64,000 nucleotides of DNA, from NCBI GenBank assembly GCA_003254885.1, contig QANT01002677.1, forward strand, positions 124,001 through 188,000, given 5' to 3'. Positions 1 to 11,900 of this stretch are shown piece by piece. The position numbers were made by a program, and so were the translations under genes. The notes under the pieces were generated by a model that saw only the letters and a program-made list of their open reading frames with translations, was not told the origin of the DNA and searched no databases. Position 1 is the stretch's first letter. Each line of letters starts with the position of its first letter. The DNA is from Purshia tridentata. Its lineage: Eukaryota > Streptophyta > Magnoliopsida > Rosales > Rosaceae.

Positions 1-2012
1 GGTTTGTGTGGCATCAATGTAATGTTACACATTACATCAACGTACGGTCGACAATTACTCGTTTTTGAACAACTCCAAAAGCATGCAAGTCTAATTATAA
101 TGTGGCTCAGCCTATTATAATAAGCCAATTCTTAACCTAATAATTTTGAACCTAATATTGCACTATTCCAGTGCACTTTTATGTTAATTTTCCTTTTGGG
201 TTTAGTAAAAGCTGCATAATCCTCTTATACATTGAATGCTAGGACTGTTCCTATATTATACAAGGAGGAACAGAAATATTTCATTTTCAATTAAGACAGC
301 GATCACATGTTTGTTAGAGGGAATCGATCAGAGCATGCATAATTTGTTATAAAGGAGAAAAAATGGGCCCCCAATTAATTGGTTAATTTACTTAATACGG
401 GTAGAGCACTTTAGTCAAGATCGATCAAACTTCTGATTAGTTGATGAAGATTGGTGAATTAATATTTGAAATGATTGAAAAGAATTCAACAACCACAATT
501 AGTGTAGGGATTATAGTTAGATTCGCTGCTTTACCCGTAATACTAGGTACTTGATGTTTACATTCAACCTAATTAATTCTGGACTCAGAAAAATCTTTTG
601 TCATATGGGGTCGCTAATGCTGACATCTCAACCAAACAAAATCTAATATGCTATTTGCTATTGCGATTTGTCTGGAAATAAACATTAATCAAGTAACTGT
701 AAGAGTAACGTGACACATACTATCATGATTCATGACAAACGAAGCTTCACTCTTATTAGTTTTTTTTTTGGCCTCTCACTTTTTTTTTCTTTATTCAACC
801 CAATAAGTATATCATTCAATCAAGAATCTTTGGGTAAGAAAATATATCCAACTCATGTAATGTTGTTTTCGTAGCTTCCAAAATGCACAATCATGAAAAA
901 TGGATCATGGGATTCTTTGTATCAGTCCTTTAAAGTGTGAAACGATGGGCCGCACTTCCATTCACATTATCATGGGCCTCATGTGAACTATTTCGGAATT
1001 TTCAAACATCAACCCTAATTTATTTTTGGCCCATGATTGGACTCCACGATCGTCTATTGAACAAGTGATTTGATCGTCTATTTGTTGCATTTGCTGAAGA
1101 AGATGAGACAGATATAATGGATGCTATAGTTTTCCATTGAAATTTTGCACTTGGTGCAGCAAACGACATAATACTGATAGTTGAGCTTACCAATTTTTGC
1201 TAGGACTTGCAGTTTGGATATATAGTGCTGACAACTTAGCTGGCATTATGGATTATGAAAATGCTGAAAGAAAGAATGTTGGGAGTGAAGTGCTTGGTTT
1301 CTTTTCCTTGAGAAATTGATTTTACAAGAACAAGCTTTATCGATCGATTTTCGTGGAAGTTGAGAAACAAATATCATGGAAGTTGAGAAAAAAATAGTTG
1401 GAAGAAAAAGTTGTGACAAATATAGTATAGGTGGGGTGAGTGGGGCTGTGTTTTATTTTTTATTTTTGTTTTTTATAATTAGGGGTAAAATTGGAAATAT
1501 TTATGAAAAAAAATTCATGGGATTTAAAAGGTGGACAAAGGGTCTTTTTGGAATTTCCCTTTTAGTTGATTGAGTTAACATGCATATATAATTGCAGATA
1601 TAGGCTTCTACAGTGTTTACAGCCCATACATGTTAGCATCTCGGCAGCTTAGCCCATACTAGTGGGGATCAACAAAATTGTGACCTATGAAAAAGGTCGG
1701 TCCAAAGATGAGTAGAGAAAAGATAAAAAATTGCATAAATTAAAGATTTAAACCTCCGTAATCCATATAGTATTTTTTGCAATTCATACTGAAACCTAAA
1801 TGAAACAGCAAGACAAAATATTTAATCCTCTGTGAACAAACCAAACCCTTCACGCCATGGATCCCCACACTGAACATCATTAATGAATCCTTGTATAATA
1901 TCTTTGATAAAAATGAAGAAGAAAAATCCGGCAAACCAATCAATATCACCCAAAACCCAAAACCCAAAACCACAAAAGAAGCCACATTGAATATTTTTCG
2001 CTGCAGTTGTAT
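1..2012. other. Intergenic region, no gene seen
   Basis: AT-rich sequence with only short chance open frames that lack homology-like composition, codon bias or splice structure. It lies downstream of the minus-strand dioxygenase-like gene, so its right part should contain that gene's 3' UTR. I see no tRNA, repeat array or transposon ends here. Confidence 0.6.
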
Positions 2013-3386
2013 CTATGTTGTAATGAAGTGTGTATATATAAACACAACAATTCTGTACAGCAAACAGATGATGACTGCAATGAGGACTTGATCAGCAATG
2101 GAAACTATCTTTGACTGATTCTTTGTTGATGAATTTGAAAATGGAACTTTAAGTTGTATGAAGAAAGAGTAGTCTTGGCTTCCCCTGATGTATGGTACAA
2201 ACACCACTTCCCCTGTAACGCATTCAAATCCCTGCAACGCTTCAAATGCAAAATGAGAAAAACAAACTAAATTTTGGGCATGTAAGTAGAGCAAGATCAA
2301 ACCCAGCAACCTATTACCTGAACCTGCTTCCCAATAGTTACTACTAGACTCTCTGGGCCTGCATCAAATGAAAATGGACCTCGCTCTGATTGGATGTGAA
2401 ATAGAGAATGCTCAAGTGGGAGGTGGAGGCATAAACCATGATCATCATTCTTCTCATTCTGTAAAACATTAAATGGGTTTTGCAGCTCCATGCTTTTTTC
2501 TGGCTCATTGTTATTGTATCTGTATAACTTAATAACCCAATCTGTCCCTCCTTCACTTCTCTTCTCAAATTGCTTCTCTGCATTTCTAATGAAAACTTCA
2601 ATCACTTGTTCTGCAATTGCTTCAACTTTGCTTGCAACCTTCTCCATGTTTTTGCTGGATATCGAGACGAAACAAAATAACTACTTTCATTTTTTTTTTG
2701 ACCAAAAAAATAACTACTTCATTAAACTTGGGTTAATTGGCTAAATGCGATGACCCGATATATAAGAGTTTCGGGTCGGCTTACCAAAAGGCCCGATATC
2801 CGCCCGATTCCGTTAGTTTACCCTGATCACGAACCCATACAATCTCCTCCCGATTCCCATTACGCTCAACGAAACCGCTTCCGAAAACCGATTCGGCTTC
2901 CCGAACCACGGTTCGCAGCTCCTCCGCCGAAATTCCGTGGCCGCTGATCCGAAACGCGCCGAAATCCCTGGCCGAGCTGAGAATCCGCGCGATTGAGTTG
3001 GCCGAGAGTGATCGGAAATCGATGCCCGCTGGGACGGGATGAGGAGTACTACCGGCGGCGAAAGGGTGAGAAGGTGGCAATGCGAGGTCGGGGATTTGCA
3101 GGCAGTTGTCGAGGAATTGCGTGAAGGTCTCGTTGGATGCGGAGCGTGAACCTTTGGCGGTTGGGATGGGAGACGGAGGTGGCGCTGCAGCGGTGGTTGG
3201 GCGGCTCCTCGAGCGCATGTTAGCCATGGGGGCGTAGAATAAGAGTGGCGATGAGTACCGGTGAAGTTGATCAGTCCATGTCTCCATGATCACTTTTATG
3301 CTTTGAGTCTGATTGATTGCGTGCACGTTGGACTTCTTGTTTGAGACTTTTGAGTTGTGGAGTTGGGACCAATGCTGGCATGCCAT
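2013..3386 (-). CDS. 2-oxoglutarate/Fe(II) dioxygenase-like protein, probably non-catalytic, tail-anchored
   Basis: Three exons on the minus strand: 3386-2785, 2654-2318 and 2231-2013, giving 385 aa if the first ATG (3386) is used. Introns are GT-AG and phases agree; the first junction restores a Cys codon (GYRAF-C-KNMEK). Residues about 70-200 resemble the DIOX_N domain, with the 'ARDFGAFRISGHGIS' block, followed by a helical stretch and a degenerate C-terminal jelly roll ('GPESLVVTIGKQVQ'). The HxD...H iron triad and the RxS 2-oxoglutarate motif are not visible, so I infer loss of oxygenase activity. The last 28 residues are hydrophobic ('IADQVLIAVIICLLYRIVVF') and look like a C-terminal membrane anchor. 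A TATA-like TATATAAA at 3429-3436 is only about 45 bp from the first ATG, so the in-frame ATG at 3287 may be the real start. Family assignment is firm; function is unknown. Confidence 0.8.
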
Positions 3387-3428
3387 TTACTGAGTGAGTT
3401 TATTCTCTCTGTGATGATAAAAAGTAAG

Positions 3429-3436
3429 TTTATATA
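3429..3436 (-). promoter_or_regulatory. TATA-like box of the dioxygenase-like gene
   Basis: The minus strand reads TATATAAA here, about 45 bp upstream of the first in-frame ATG (3386) and about 140 bp upstream of the second (3287). The spacing favours the second ATG, because initiation about 30 bp downstream would leave almost no leader before the first. Confidence 0.4.
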
Positions 3437-3893
3437 ACTGTAAAATCCCACGACTTTATAATTTTGGAAGATGCTATTTTGTTCCAAAAAATTTTCTCAG
3501 TTACTTCGTCTTTTTCAACTTATATAAAACTAAAAGCTTAGAATAGTGGATTAAAAATTACTCTGATAACAAAAGCTTAGTTAGAGGGAAATTAATTTAC
3601 TGCTTTCTATTGGACGTATCTGTTACCAAATGTCAACGGCCCATAGTTCAGGGCCATAAACCCAAATAAGGCCTAACCACACTTTTTTGGCCAGGAGGCC
3701 CAACCACACTATTTGTTGAGGAAAGTGATGAAAATCTTCACAGCCAAAGGCATAGTCTGCATTGGTTATTCTAATGAACCTTACAATCTTCCTTGTAAAG
3801 CTCAATAACTTTTTACAAGCATTACTTATACACATACACACACACTAGCTATAATTGCAAGTCTCAAGAAACTTTGCCTAATGAATTCTTGCC

Positions 3894-6629
3894 CTATTGA
3901 TCTGCTTCTTTGGAGGACCTCCCAAGAAAACCACCACTTCCTCCTGGTGCTTGGAATCCAATGTTCTCAATTGCCCCAACAGTCTTAAACAAACGCCTCT
4001 TTTGGATCTCCTCAACAAGTGACCGGTGCAACAGTTGACTGCGAACATCAATCAGTGACCGCCTCCTAGGTAATTTTCGCTGCTGCTGCTGCTGCTGCTG
4101 CTGGTGATGATGATTTAACTCGTAAGCTCTCCGATTATCTAGGTGCTTCGAGTTGCAATGTTTGTAATAATTTGCAGTGCTCTTGTTTTCCGAAGGACAA
4201 AGTCTACTAGATTTGTGAGTCTTTCCAAAGCAGGAGGAGGGTTCTCCTCTTGGACTAATCAAGTCATGGTCATCTTCATTGGCTGAGCAGTAATTTATGT
4301 TGGAGTAGTTGCAAGAGTTCAGAGAACTCTGAGAACTTGCATCATCATTCATAAACAGATCACCTGCATTAACAAAAAGATCAAACCAAATACAATGAAG
4401 CCATGCATGACTAATTGACTAATATTTGAAGTGAAAATAACACCCCATAACTTGCATATATACCTTGAAGCCAATCTTGGCCATTACAAGGAAATTGGGT
4501 CTTGCAGGGAGAGCTGCATTGGGAGGAAGAGCAGGAGGAGAAAGAGTAGAAAGGATGGTGGGTAACATCACCATCACCATCATCATCTTCTTCTTCTTCA
4601 TAGCTAAAGCTGTGCTGACGATGATAATCTTTGGGTGTACCCCATTTCTTATAACTTGGAATTAAAGAAGATATTTCCTTTTCTATCATCTCAGCTATTT
4701 CCAATGGTTCCCAGTTATCAATTTCCAATTCTTTCACCATCTCTATTGCCACATTATCCGCAGTGTCGCTCACAATGTCAAAGGGAAAGTATATGTTCCT
4801 AGCATGACCTGTTAAGAAACCATCATGAACTCACAAAAATTTGCAATAGAAATATAGATTATATTCAAAACTTTGAAAGGTCTATTCTAATTTTGGTCAT
4901 GGCACACATGTAGAAACTAAAGAAAGAGTTGGGGAAGTACCATCCTGTTCAAAAATTCGAACTTTGAGAAAAATTGTATCATCCTCTGGATTCATTGTCC
5001 CAGTGATGATCATGTTTGTGCTTCTTTTCGTTTTCGAGTCAGCCTTCAAGGCCAATGGTGCTAGCTCCTCCTCCATCATCATCCCATCACCAGGAATCAA
5101 CTTCGGAATTCCATCATGATCGGATGCTAGAAATGGGTCGAGTATGAGCTCATGTGCTGGCAACCTCTTTGAGACACTCTCCAAACACTTCCCCACAAAT
5201 TTTTGAGCCTCCATATCTTCAATCCTGTAGAATGCTTTTGGTAGCTTCCCCTGTAAGTAATTATTAGATAGAAACTAAGAATCAAATCATGTTAACAGGT
5301 TCACTTTTTCACTACTAGAGTATAGATTCACGTTTCACTGTTAGAATATAGATTTTCCACCATTAAATCGGACTCAATTTCACGTATTCACATGGATGAA
5401 CACCAAACTTACAGAAGTGACTTTCTTGTAAATTTGGGCAGGATTGGAGCATTCGCTGTATGGATATTCTGAAGTGAGCATCTCCAACACACACATGCCA
5501 AAGGCGTAGATGTCTACAAGCTCATTGTACTCCTCCTCGTACAACTCGGGTGCCATAAATTCGGGTGTACCTATGACGCTGTGGGCATGTTGGGACCCAC
5601 GAAGAACTGCTGCCAGACCCAAATCTCCAATCTTGACTTGTCCAAGATGCCCATTCACAAAGATGTTGTCGCACTTTAGGTCCCTGTGAATCACTGGTGG
5701 ATCGTGTCCGTGCAAATGAACCAGTCCATGTAAGATCTGTCGGGCCCATCTTTTCACAGCTCCGATGTCCACTCGCTGATACTTTTGTCTGTAACTGTTT
5801 AAATGTAAGACTTTTCAGTTTACGGCTCGTCCCAGACTCCCATCTTATATAAATATAATGAGTTTAGTTCGCTACTTACTCTCGAAGGGTGCCGGAGGTG
5901 AACATTTCAGTGATGAAGTTGAATGTTCTTCGATTTATATCGATCCAAGAAGCGTAGTAGCGAATGATGGAGTCGTGATTGAGGGTCTTGAGGAGGTGAA
6001 CCTCGGAGTATAGGCGTTGCAGTTCATCTGGTGAACTGAAAACCTGACCAAGCTTGACTTGATTCCAAGCCACCTCCATTCCGAGGACCTCATCAAATGC
6101 CTTGTAAACAACCTTCATGGCCCCTTTGCCAAGAATTTCCCTGAACTGCTTTAATTACAAGTAATTAGAACAAAATTAAAACCAAGTGTCTCTTTCTTTA
6201 CACCATGAATAGGCAGGACAAAGGTTAGGGTAGTTGCATCATCATCCAATTGGGCTAATTAAAATATACAAGTGAATTAATCTTGGATAACACAATATTT
6301 AACATTCATTACCGTTGACCAGCAACAGAAACAAGTAATTATTGTAATTCATGAATCATTTTTAATCTTTCAATAAGTTAATTATATCATGGCATCGATC
6401 AATTTCTAAATGAATTTTGAACAAAAATGAAGTACTATGTATTGAAAAGAATTCTAAACTAAACCTCATACGTACAATGAAATTTAAACTCAAGAACTCA
6501 TTTAAAAAGAGAGAAAGTACTACTTACACGTCCATAGCGACCAGATGGATCTGTTTCGACGTATCCTGGAGGAGGCTGTGGCTTGGCTGCATCGGCGCGA
6601 CAGCTTCCTAACCGGGTCTTGTGATTCAT
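3894..6629 (-). CDS. WNK5: WNK-type serine/threonine protein kinase, WNK5-like
   Basis: Six exons on the minus strand: 6629-6528, 6145-5880, 5794-5413, 5250-4941, 4808-4464 and 4363-3894, giving 624 aa with all phases consistent. The kinase domain covers about residues 33-295. The usual subdomain II lysine is Asn62 ('EVAWNQVKL'), and Lys45 in the glycine-rich loop ('[11 protein letters not shown]') takes its place, which defines the With-No-Lysine family. HRD is at 159-161, DLG at 180-182 and '[10 protein letters not shown]' follows. After the kinase comes the region 'KVRIFEQDG...ARNIYFPFD' with the OSR1_C/PF2-like fold typical of WNKs, then '[20 protein letters not shown]', then a low-complexity acidic/Ser-rich tail with an H3-Q8 run encoded by CAG/CTG triplets near 4080-4110. 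Residues around the active site resemble Arabidopsis WNK5 (At3g51630) best from memory. Plant WNKs act in the cytoplasm in osmotic, flowering and circadian signalling; the specific role here is inferred. Confidence 0.92.
4082..4110 (-). repeat. CAG/CTG triplet run coding poly-Gln in the WNK tail
   Basis: An uninterrupted-looking run of CTG triplets on the plus strand encodes eight glutamines, preceded by three histidines, in the last exon of the WNK gene. Such coding triplet runs are prone to length variation between alleles. Confidence 0.8.
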
Positions 6630-8954
6630 GGTTGAGAAACTCTCCGGCGAAATTAGTATGGCCTTAATTAATTATAAAGTAGTTAATAATTGAAGAGCGC
6701 ACTAAGCTAGTACTAATTATATGGTATGAAAGTTTGTAATTGAGAATTTAATGGTAGGTTAACTGCTAGAAGATCCGAGGCTTTCCCTCATGATATTCAT
6801 AGGAGAAGACCCCATACAGCAACCAGAAAAGCCTCGAGTAATCAACACTCAGCATAATCCAACCCATTTCCACTACTCCACCTGAAAACTCGTACTTCTT
6901 GGCAACCATTTGTCTCAAGTATTTAAGACCAAGACAGACCAAAATATATATACTTCTAGCAAAGATTGTGGGGAGAAGACTAAATGGAGGAAACTGTTAA
7001 GAGGTGGTTGTGGTAGGGAAGAGAGAATCTTTTTGGCAATCAATAAAGTAGAGATGTGCTCAAGACAAATTAATTGAAAGCTAGCTAGCTAATTACTATA
7101 GCTGTGTGAGAATGAAAGCTTGTGGATGAGGATTAATTTCTAAAACTACTTAAGCATATGATCATGATCATAGGTACGACTTTGGCATGGATCAACTTGG
7201 CTAATTGAATGCCTAAACTTGAAGAATCTTTGGCTACGCTTTGATGGTACCATTTGTGGATGTAAGAGCCACTCTAAATAGATTGATCAAGCCAAAAAGA
7301 ATCAGAAGAAGAAAAAAGTTGGGATTGAGTTTGAGTTTGAGAGAGACTTTCAAGTTTGGAAAGATATCCTGCAAAAAACAAAGATGGTTTGGAAAAGATC
7401 AAGCTGGTGGTGGTGGGAATATATTGGGATGGTGCATTATAAAAGAGGGTAGGGAGGACTTTAAAATTCTTTTTTTATTATTTTGTTACTGTATTTGAAG
7501 GAGTCCACTCTCCAAAACATATATGCAGTAATATTGATATTATTACTGACAGTGTTGGTTAATATTTATGGTCAATAAGTCAGTGATTGTATTGGGAAAA
7601 GCCGAAAAGGGGTTGTCTAGGTTATAATGTGATGAACACTGCACAATCTCCTAGCTCAGCAGCTTGTTGAGGGTTCAGAACTCGATCAGATGCCAGGACT
7701 TTAATTCACCCTGCAACATAAAATATCTAATATGCAATTGTTATTGGATAATGTTCTTTTTCCATATATTTTACATTTTATATTTTTATGTAATCAACAG
7801 TTCTCATTCCCATAACGTATGAGTGAAGAAGTCATTATATATTGTAAGGTTAAATTTTTCTATATTGGAAACTCTCAATATTCTATCTACTAATAGAAAA
7901 TTTCAAGTAAAACAATCAATAGTTTCAATTCTAGAATGTTATACATAACATATTAGTTAATATAAAAATTTGAGCATCTAATTTTGGTTTTTAGTTATTT
8001 GATTTGATATTAAGAGTTAGGTTAGGGAAGAGCATATATATGTCATCAAGTTCAATTATGTCCACATATACATACTTCCTCAGGTGGAGCTGGTAGCCTA
8101 GTGGGACTAAAACATAAGCATGTATGGTTACAGTACTCACCTGCTAGGAAAGCCAACTCTTTTTCAGCTCAGGTACTAATGAATCGTTGACAAAGCTGCA
8201 ATCTTTCATTTTCAGGTTTCCATTTTGATTAAACATTCACATCCATCTTTTTTGAAAGAGTCCGACCACCTTTTTTATTCTTATCCTTTCTCTGTATATA
8301 TACAGGTGTTGCATCATACTGATTTTCTAAAATTTAAAAATTTTGTTGACATCATAAGTTTTGTCCCATGCTTTATCAAAAAGGAGTTTTTTTCCATGTG
8401 TGATTATTTATAATGTTTGGTTGACCTTGCCTGCTAACAGGTAAGTACCGTACCCATTAGTATCTTATTGTGGATTAAAACAATAATTCATTTTAGAAAA
8501 ATAAAATAATATGCATCATGTGCTGATACAGTTTTCCGAATTTGTTTATTAATAAAATACTATTCATCTTGTTTCACGATTGAAATCTCTCTGTTTATTT
8601 TTTCTTCTGAATAGTATGTTGGATCAATTATCACATTGTTATTGTTTGGTGAAAGCAATTAACATACTTTGAGGATTCAAAAGAGTATTGCCACATATTC
8701 AGAATTTTTGTACCGAATAAAAAAAAAACTCACATTTAAGATCAAGTATCCAAATGATGTTGTGAACTTTGAGTTAGGTAGCATTTGATTTAACTATACT
8801 GTTCATGAGAAGAATAAAATAGAAGAGAAGAAAAATGTATTTACAAGTGACACACATGCTCAACACATTAGTATTCTACATTTTATATTGATTTTTTTTT
8901 TCAAAAGTTTGCAGGGGCCATGGCCCTCTTCTATGTTCCCCCCTGATGCTGCAG
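6630..8954. other. Intergenic region between WNK promoter and nucleotidyltransferase 3' end
   Basis: The left part should hold the 5' UTR and promoter of the WNK gene (minus strand), the right part the 3' UTR of the nucleotidyltransferase gene (minus strand). Open frames here are short and compositionally random. I see no transposon ends or RNA gene. Confidence 0.5.
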
Positions 8955-11900
8955 TCAGCCTGATAAAGGTGGGAAATCGTCTTCATCTTTCAAACGGTAT
9001 GATTGCGCAGCAATCCTACATGCCCAAACAACAAAAGCTTAAACAGAGTCCTATTGAGTTCACTAGTGGCAGATACAAATTCCTAAAAACAATGAAATTC
9101 CCATACCTATCTTGATCTGTACCTAACTCAACTGTCATCTGCATCCCTGGCGATGCTTGGCTGGCACTTGAGTTTTGACCGACTGATGAGCCAGAGTTTG
9201 TTTGCCTGCCACTCACAGGTGTCTCCGAAGGTAGATGCCCTATTGACCCAAGTTCCACAAATCGCTCAGAGGGATGCGTTGAACCATTGGCAGAAGGGTA
9301 TGCTTTCCTTCTAGGGGAACCAGAGAAGTTATCTGAGGACCCAGACTTTCCCCCGCCTTTATGAGGTGACATTTGTGGCTGTGACAGCTCATGACTGCTT
9401 CTCTCGGGTACATTATTCTCTAAGGGTGGTGTCACATGATAACCATTGTTACGAGGAGACCTCACTGGTGCTTGATTTCTTCCCCTTGTCATGGGCCTAT
9501 CTCTGTAATGATTCTGCAAAATTTTATGCATAAAAGCACTTAACTGAAAAATTTAGCTGGAAAGAGAAACAGCAAATTACCAGATAAACAGCAATCCAAC
9601 CCTAAAAATAAATCCATTTCAGAGGCTTAGAATGAGTATACCGTATTCGGAAAGTAAGTTCCCGTTCCTCGTGGCTTTGGCATCTCCTCCACACTAAAGC
9701 CTGCACTATTTGGTAATATTGGTGAATTCATGGGGTAGAATGCTGGTCTAGGGACAAGACCATTGGCATTCATCTGGGAAAATGCATTCTGCCTGAGTTG
9801 CACTGACTGTCGATTTACATCCCATGACTTCTTGCTCTGAAACTGTGAGAGCATTGGAGGTGGCATGGAAGACATCCCTGGATTTACCACATACTCATAG
9901 CACCAACGGCCATATTGTAGACTACATAAGTGACTATCAAATTCCCCAGTGAGATCTGACAAAGAGTTGAAAGGTTTAGGACTTCCAGCAGTGCTACTTG
10001 ACATCGCAAAAACAGAATAACTAGGATAGAAGTCTTCAGAGGAACCCACAACAAAGCTCAACCGTGAAAAATGGTTTTTGGATCCAACAGAAGACAAAGC
10101 CTCATGATTACAAACCGACTGATTCTCATCCTGGTTGTCATCCCCATTCTCAGCAGAACCAAGGCTTTCTCGAAGTTGCTGTTCTTGATTTCCATTACTG
10201 ATGTCCCCGTTTCCATTAGATGAGTGAGGTAAATAGAGATGAGGTGCATGTTGTGCTTTACCTAAAGGAGATATACTCACCTCGTCACCGGACGAAGAAG
10301 GTTTTTGAGCATCATTTGAAATTGTAAGGCCTTGAAATCTAGAGGTAGCAAGGTCTTTCGCATCCCCCATGAGACGGTATTCCGAAACAGCAATTCCATT
10401 AGCAGAACGGTCAATTTCCGAAAACGTTGGGGATGCCACCTTCATATCGCTTTGATGTTGTTTGTTCCCAGCTTGACCAGGTATCTTAACCTTTGCAACT
10501 CCACCGTGCCATGATCCCTCATTATTTAATCCAAATTCCCCAATCACGCCACTTGAATAAGCAGGTTCTGATTCGTAAATATTCTTATCTTCTTGTGACT
10601 CTGTACTTGCTAATAACGATGCAGAACTGAACCCATCATAACAAGGCAGTGGGACAGGATCTTGGACATCAGGCCTCTGTCCACTGCCATGCCTGTCCAA
10701 CGTGTTTGAGAAAAAATTTCGAATCTCATCATCTATGTTTCCTTCTGGCTGGGAAAGGATGCGCCCTAGTTTTCTAGCACCATATGTGAAAGCACTCCTT
10801 ATTCTGTAAAAGTTTCCTGTATGTAGGAATGCAGGTTATCATCAACTAGTCAATGGAAAATGTGATCCGCCGAAAACAAATGCCATTATTTCTCAACTGC
10901 AAAAATCTCATGAGCCTTCAAGAACAACTTCTGATTAGTTTAAGATGTAACCAGATTTTAATGTTTAAGCCAGTACACAAGTAGACAAAAATTTCCACAA
11001 GAAAAAAAAATTATTTAGACAACTAATCCACCATAAAAAATTGTTAATTTGAAAATTTAATACAAGGATGGTGCCTACCTGTTTTTCATTATTAGTTCAA
11101 GAACCTTCAATATTTCTTTCATGCTGAATAAGAAAAATAAAGTGGCCAATTGGGAAATGAAGTTCACCTTTACTCACACTCCGGCCAAGATTGTTATGTT
11201 CTTTAAGTGGATCAACTATGTTAAGATGCTTTTGCGGAAATGTTCTATTTGTCTCATATCCCCTTGAAGGAACTGAGAACATTTCCACAGATCCCTTGAG
11301 AAAATCATTACTGAGCAGTAGCTCACCCCCACCATTTTCTGGCGTCTCAGCTGCAAAAAGGACAGTAAAGAATCTCAATTAAACACATACACCCATATAG
11401 CATGGCATAAATGCAAAAAGATGCTGCTCACCCAAGAGTTCTGGAAGTGAGGATATGCGAACCGGACCATTCAAGCTGATACAATAGTTGTCCCAATCAA
11501 ATTTACTGAAGTAGTCCAAGAATTTATATAGGACCTATAAAACGTTGAACAACGAGTTAAATTTACACCATAGATGTGTGGCATAGTAGTGCTAAATCCT
11601 TCAAGCACTCACCGCTAGGGGACCATTCAAAGATGAATGGAAGAGATGAAAGATATACAGAACTAAAGTCTCCAAAGCATATGTAGAAATCAAACCATGA
11701 TGGCCACCAAGAATTCGACTCTCATAATAGCACCAAGCCTTAATCAGTATAATACTGTGTTTAAATAAATGATCTTTGCCAATGAGGCGATCAACCTGTA
11801 AAATAAGCAGCACCAGGGATACAAATTCAAGAATCAGAAACCACTCAGATTGCCGAAGCAAAAATTATAAAATGGCTTGAAAAAGGAAAAAGAGGGTGGG

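Noticed and set aside
7241-7498. An 85-codon plus-strand open frame upstream of the WNK gene
   Set aside because: Lys/Arg-rich and low complexity, no family resemblance, and it lies in the WNK promoter.
8888-9115. A 75-codon plus-strand frame
   Set aside because: It overlaps the last two exons of the nucleotidyltransferase gene on the other strand, whose frame and splice sites are much better supported.
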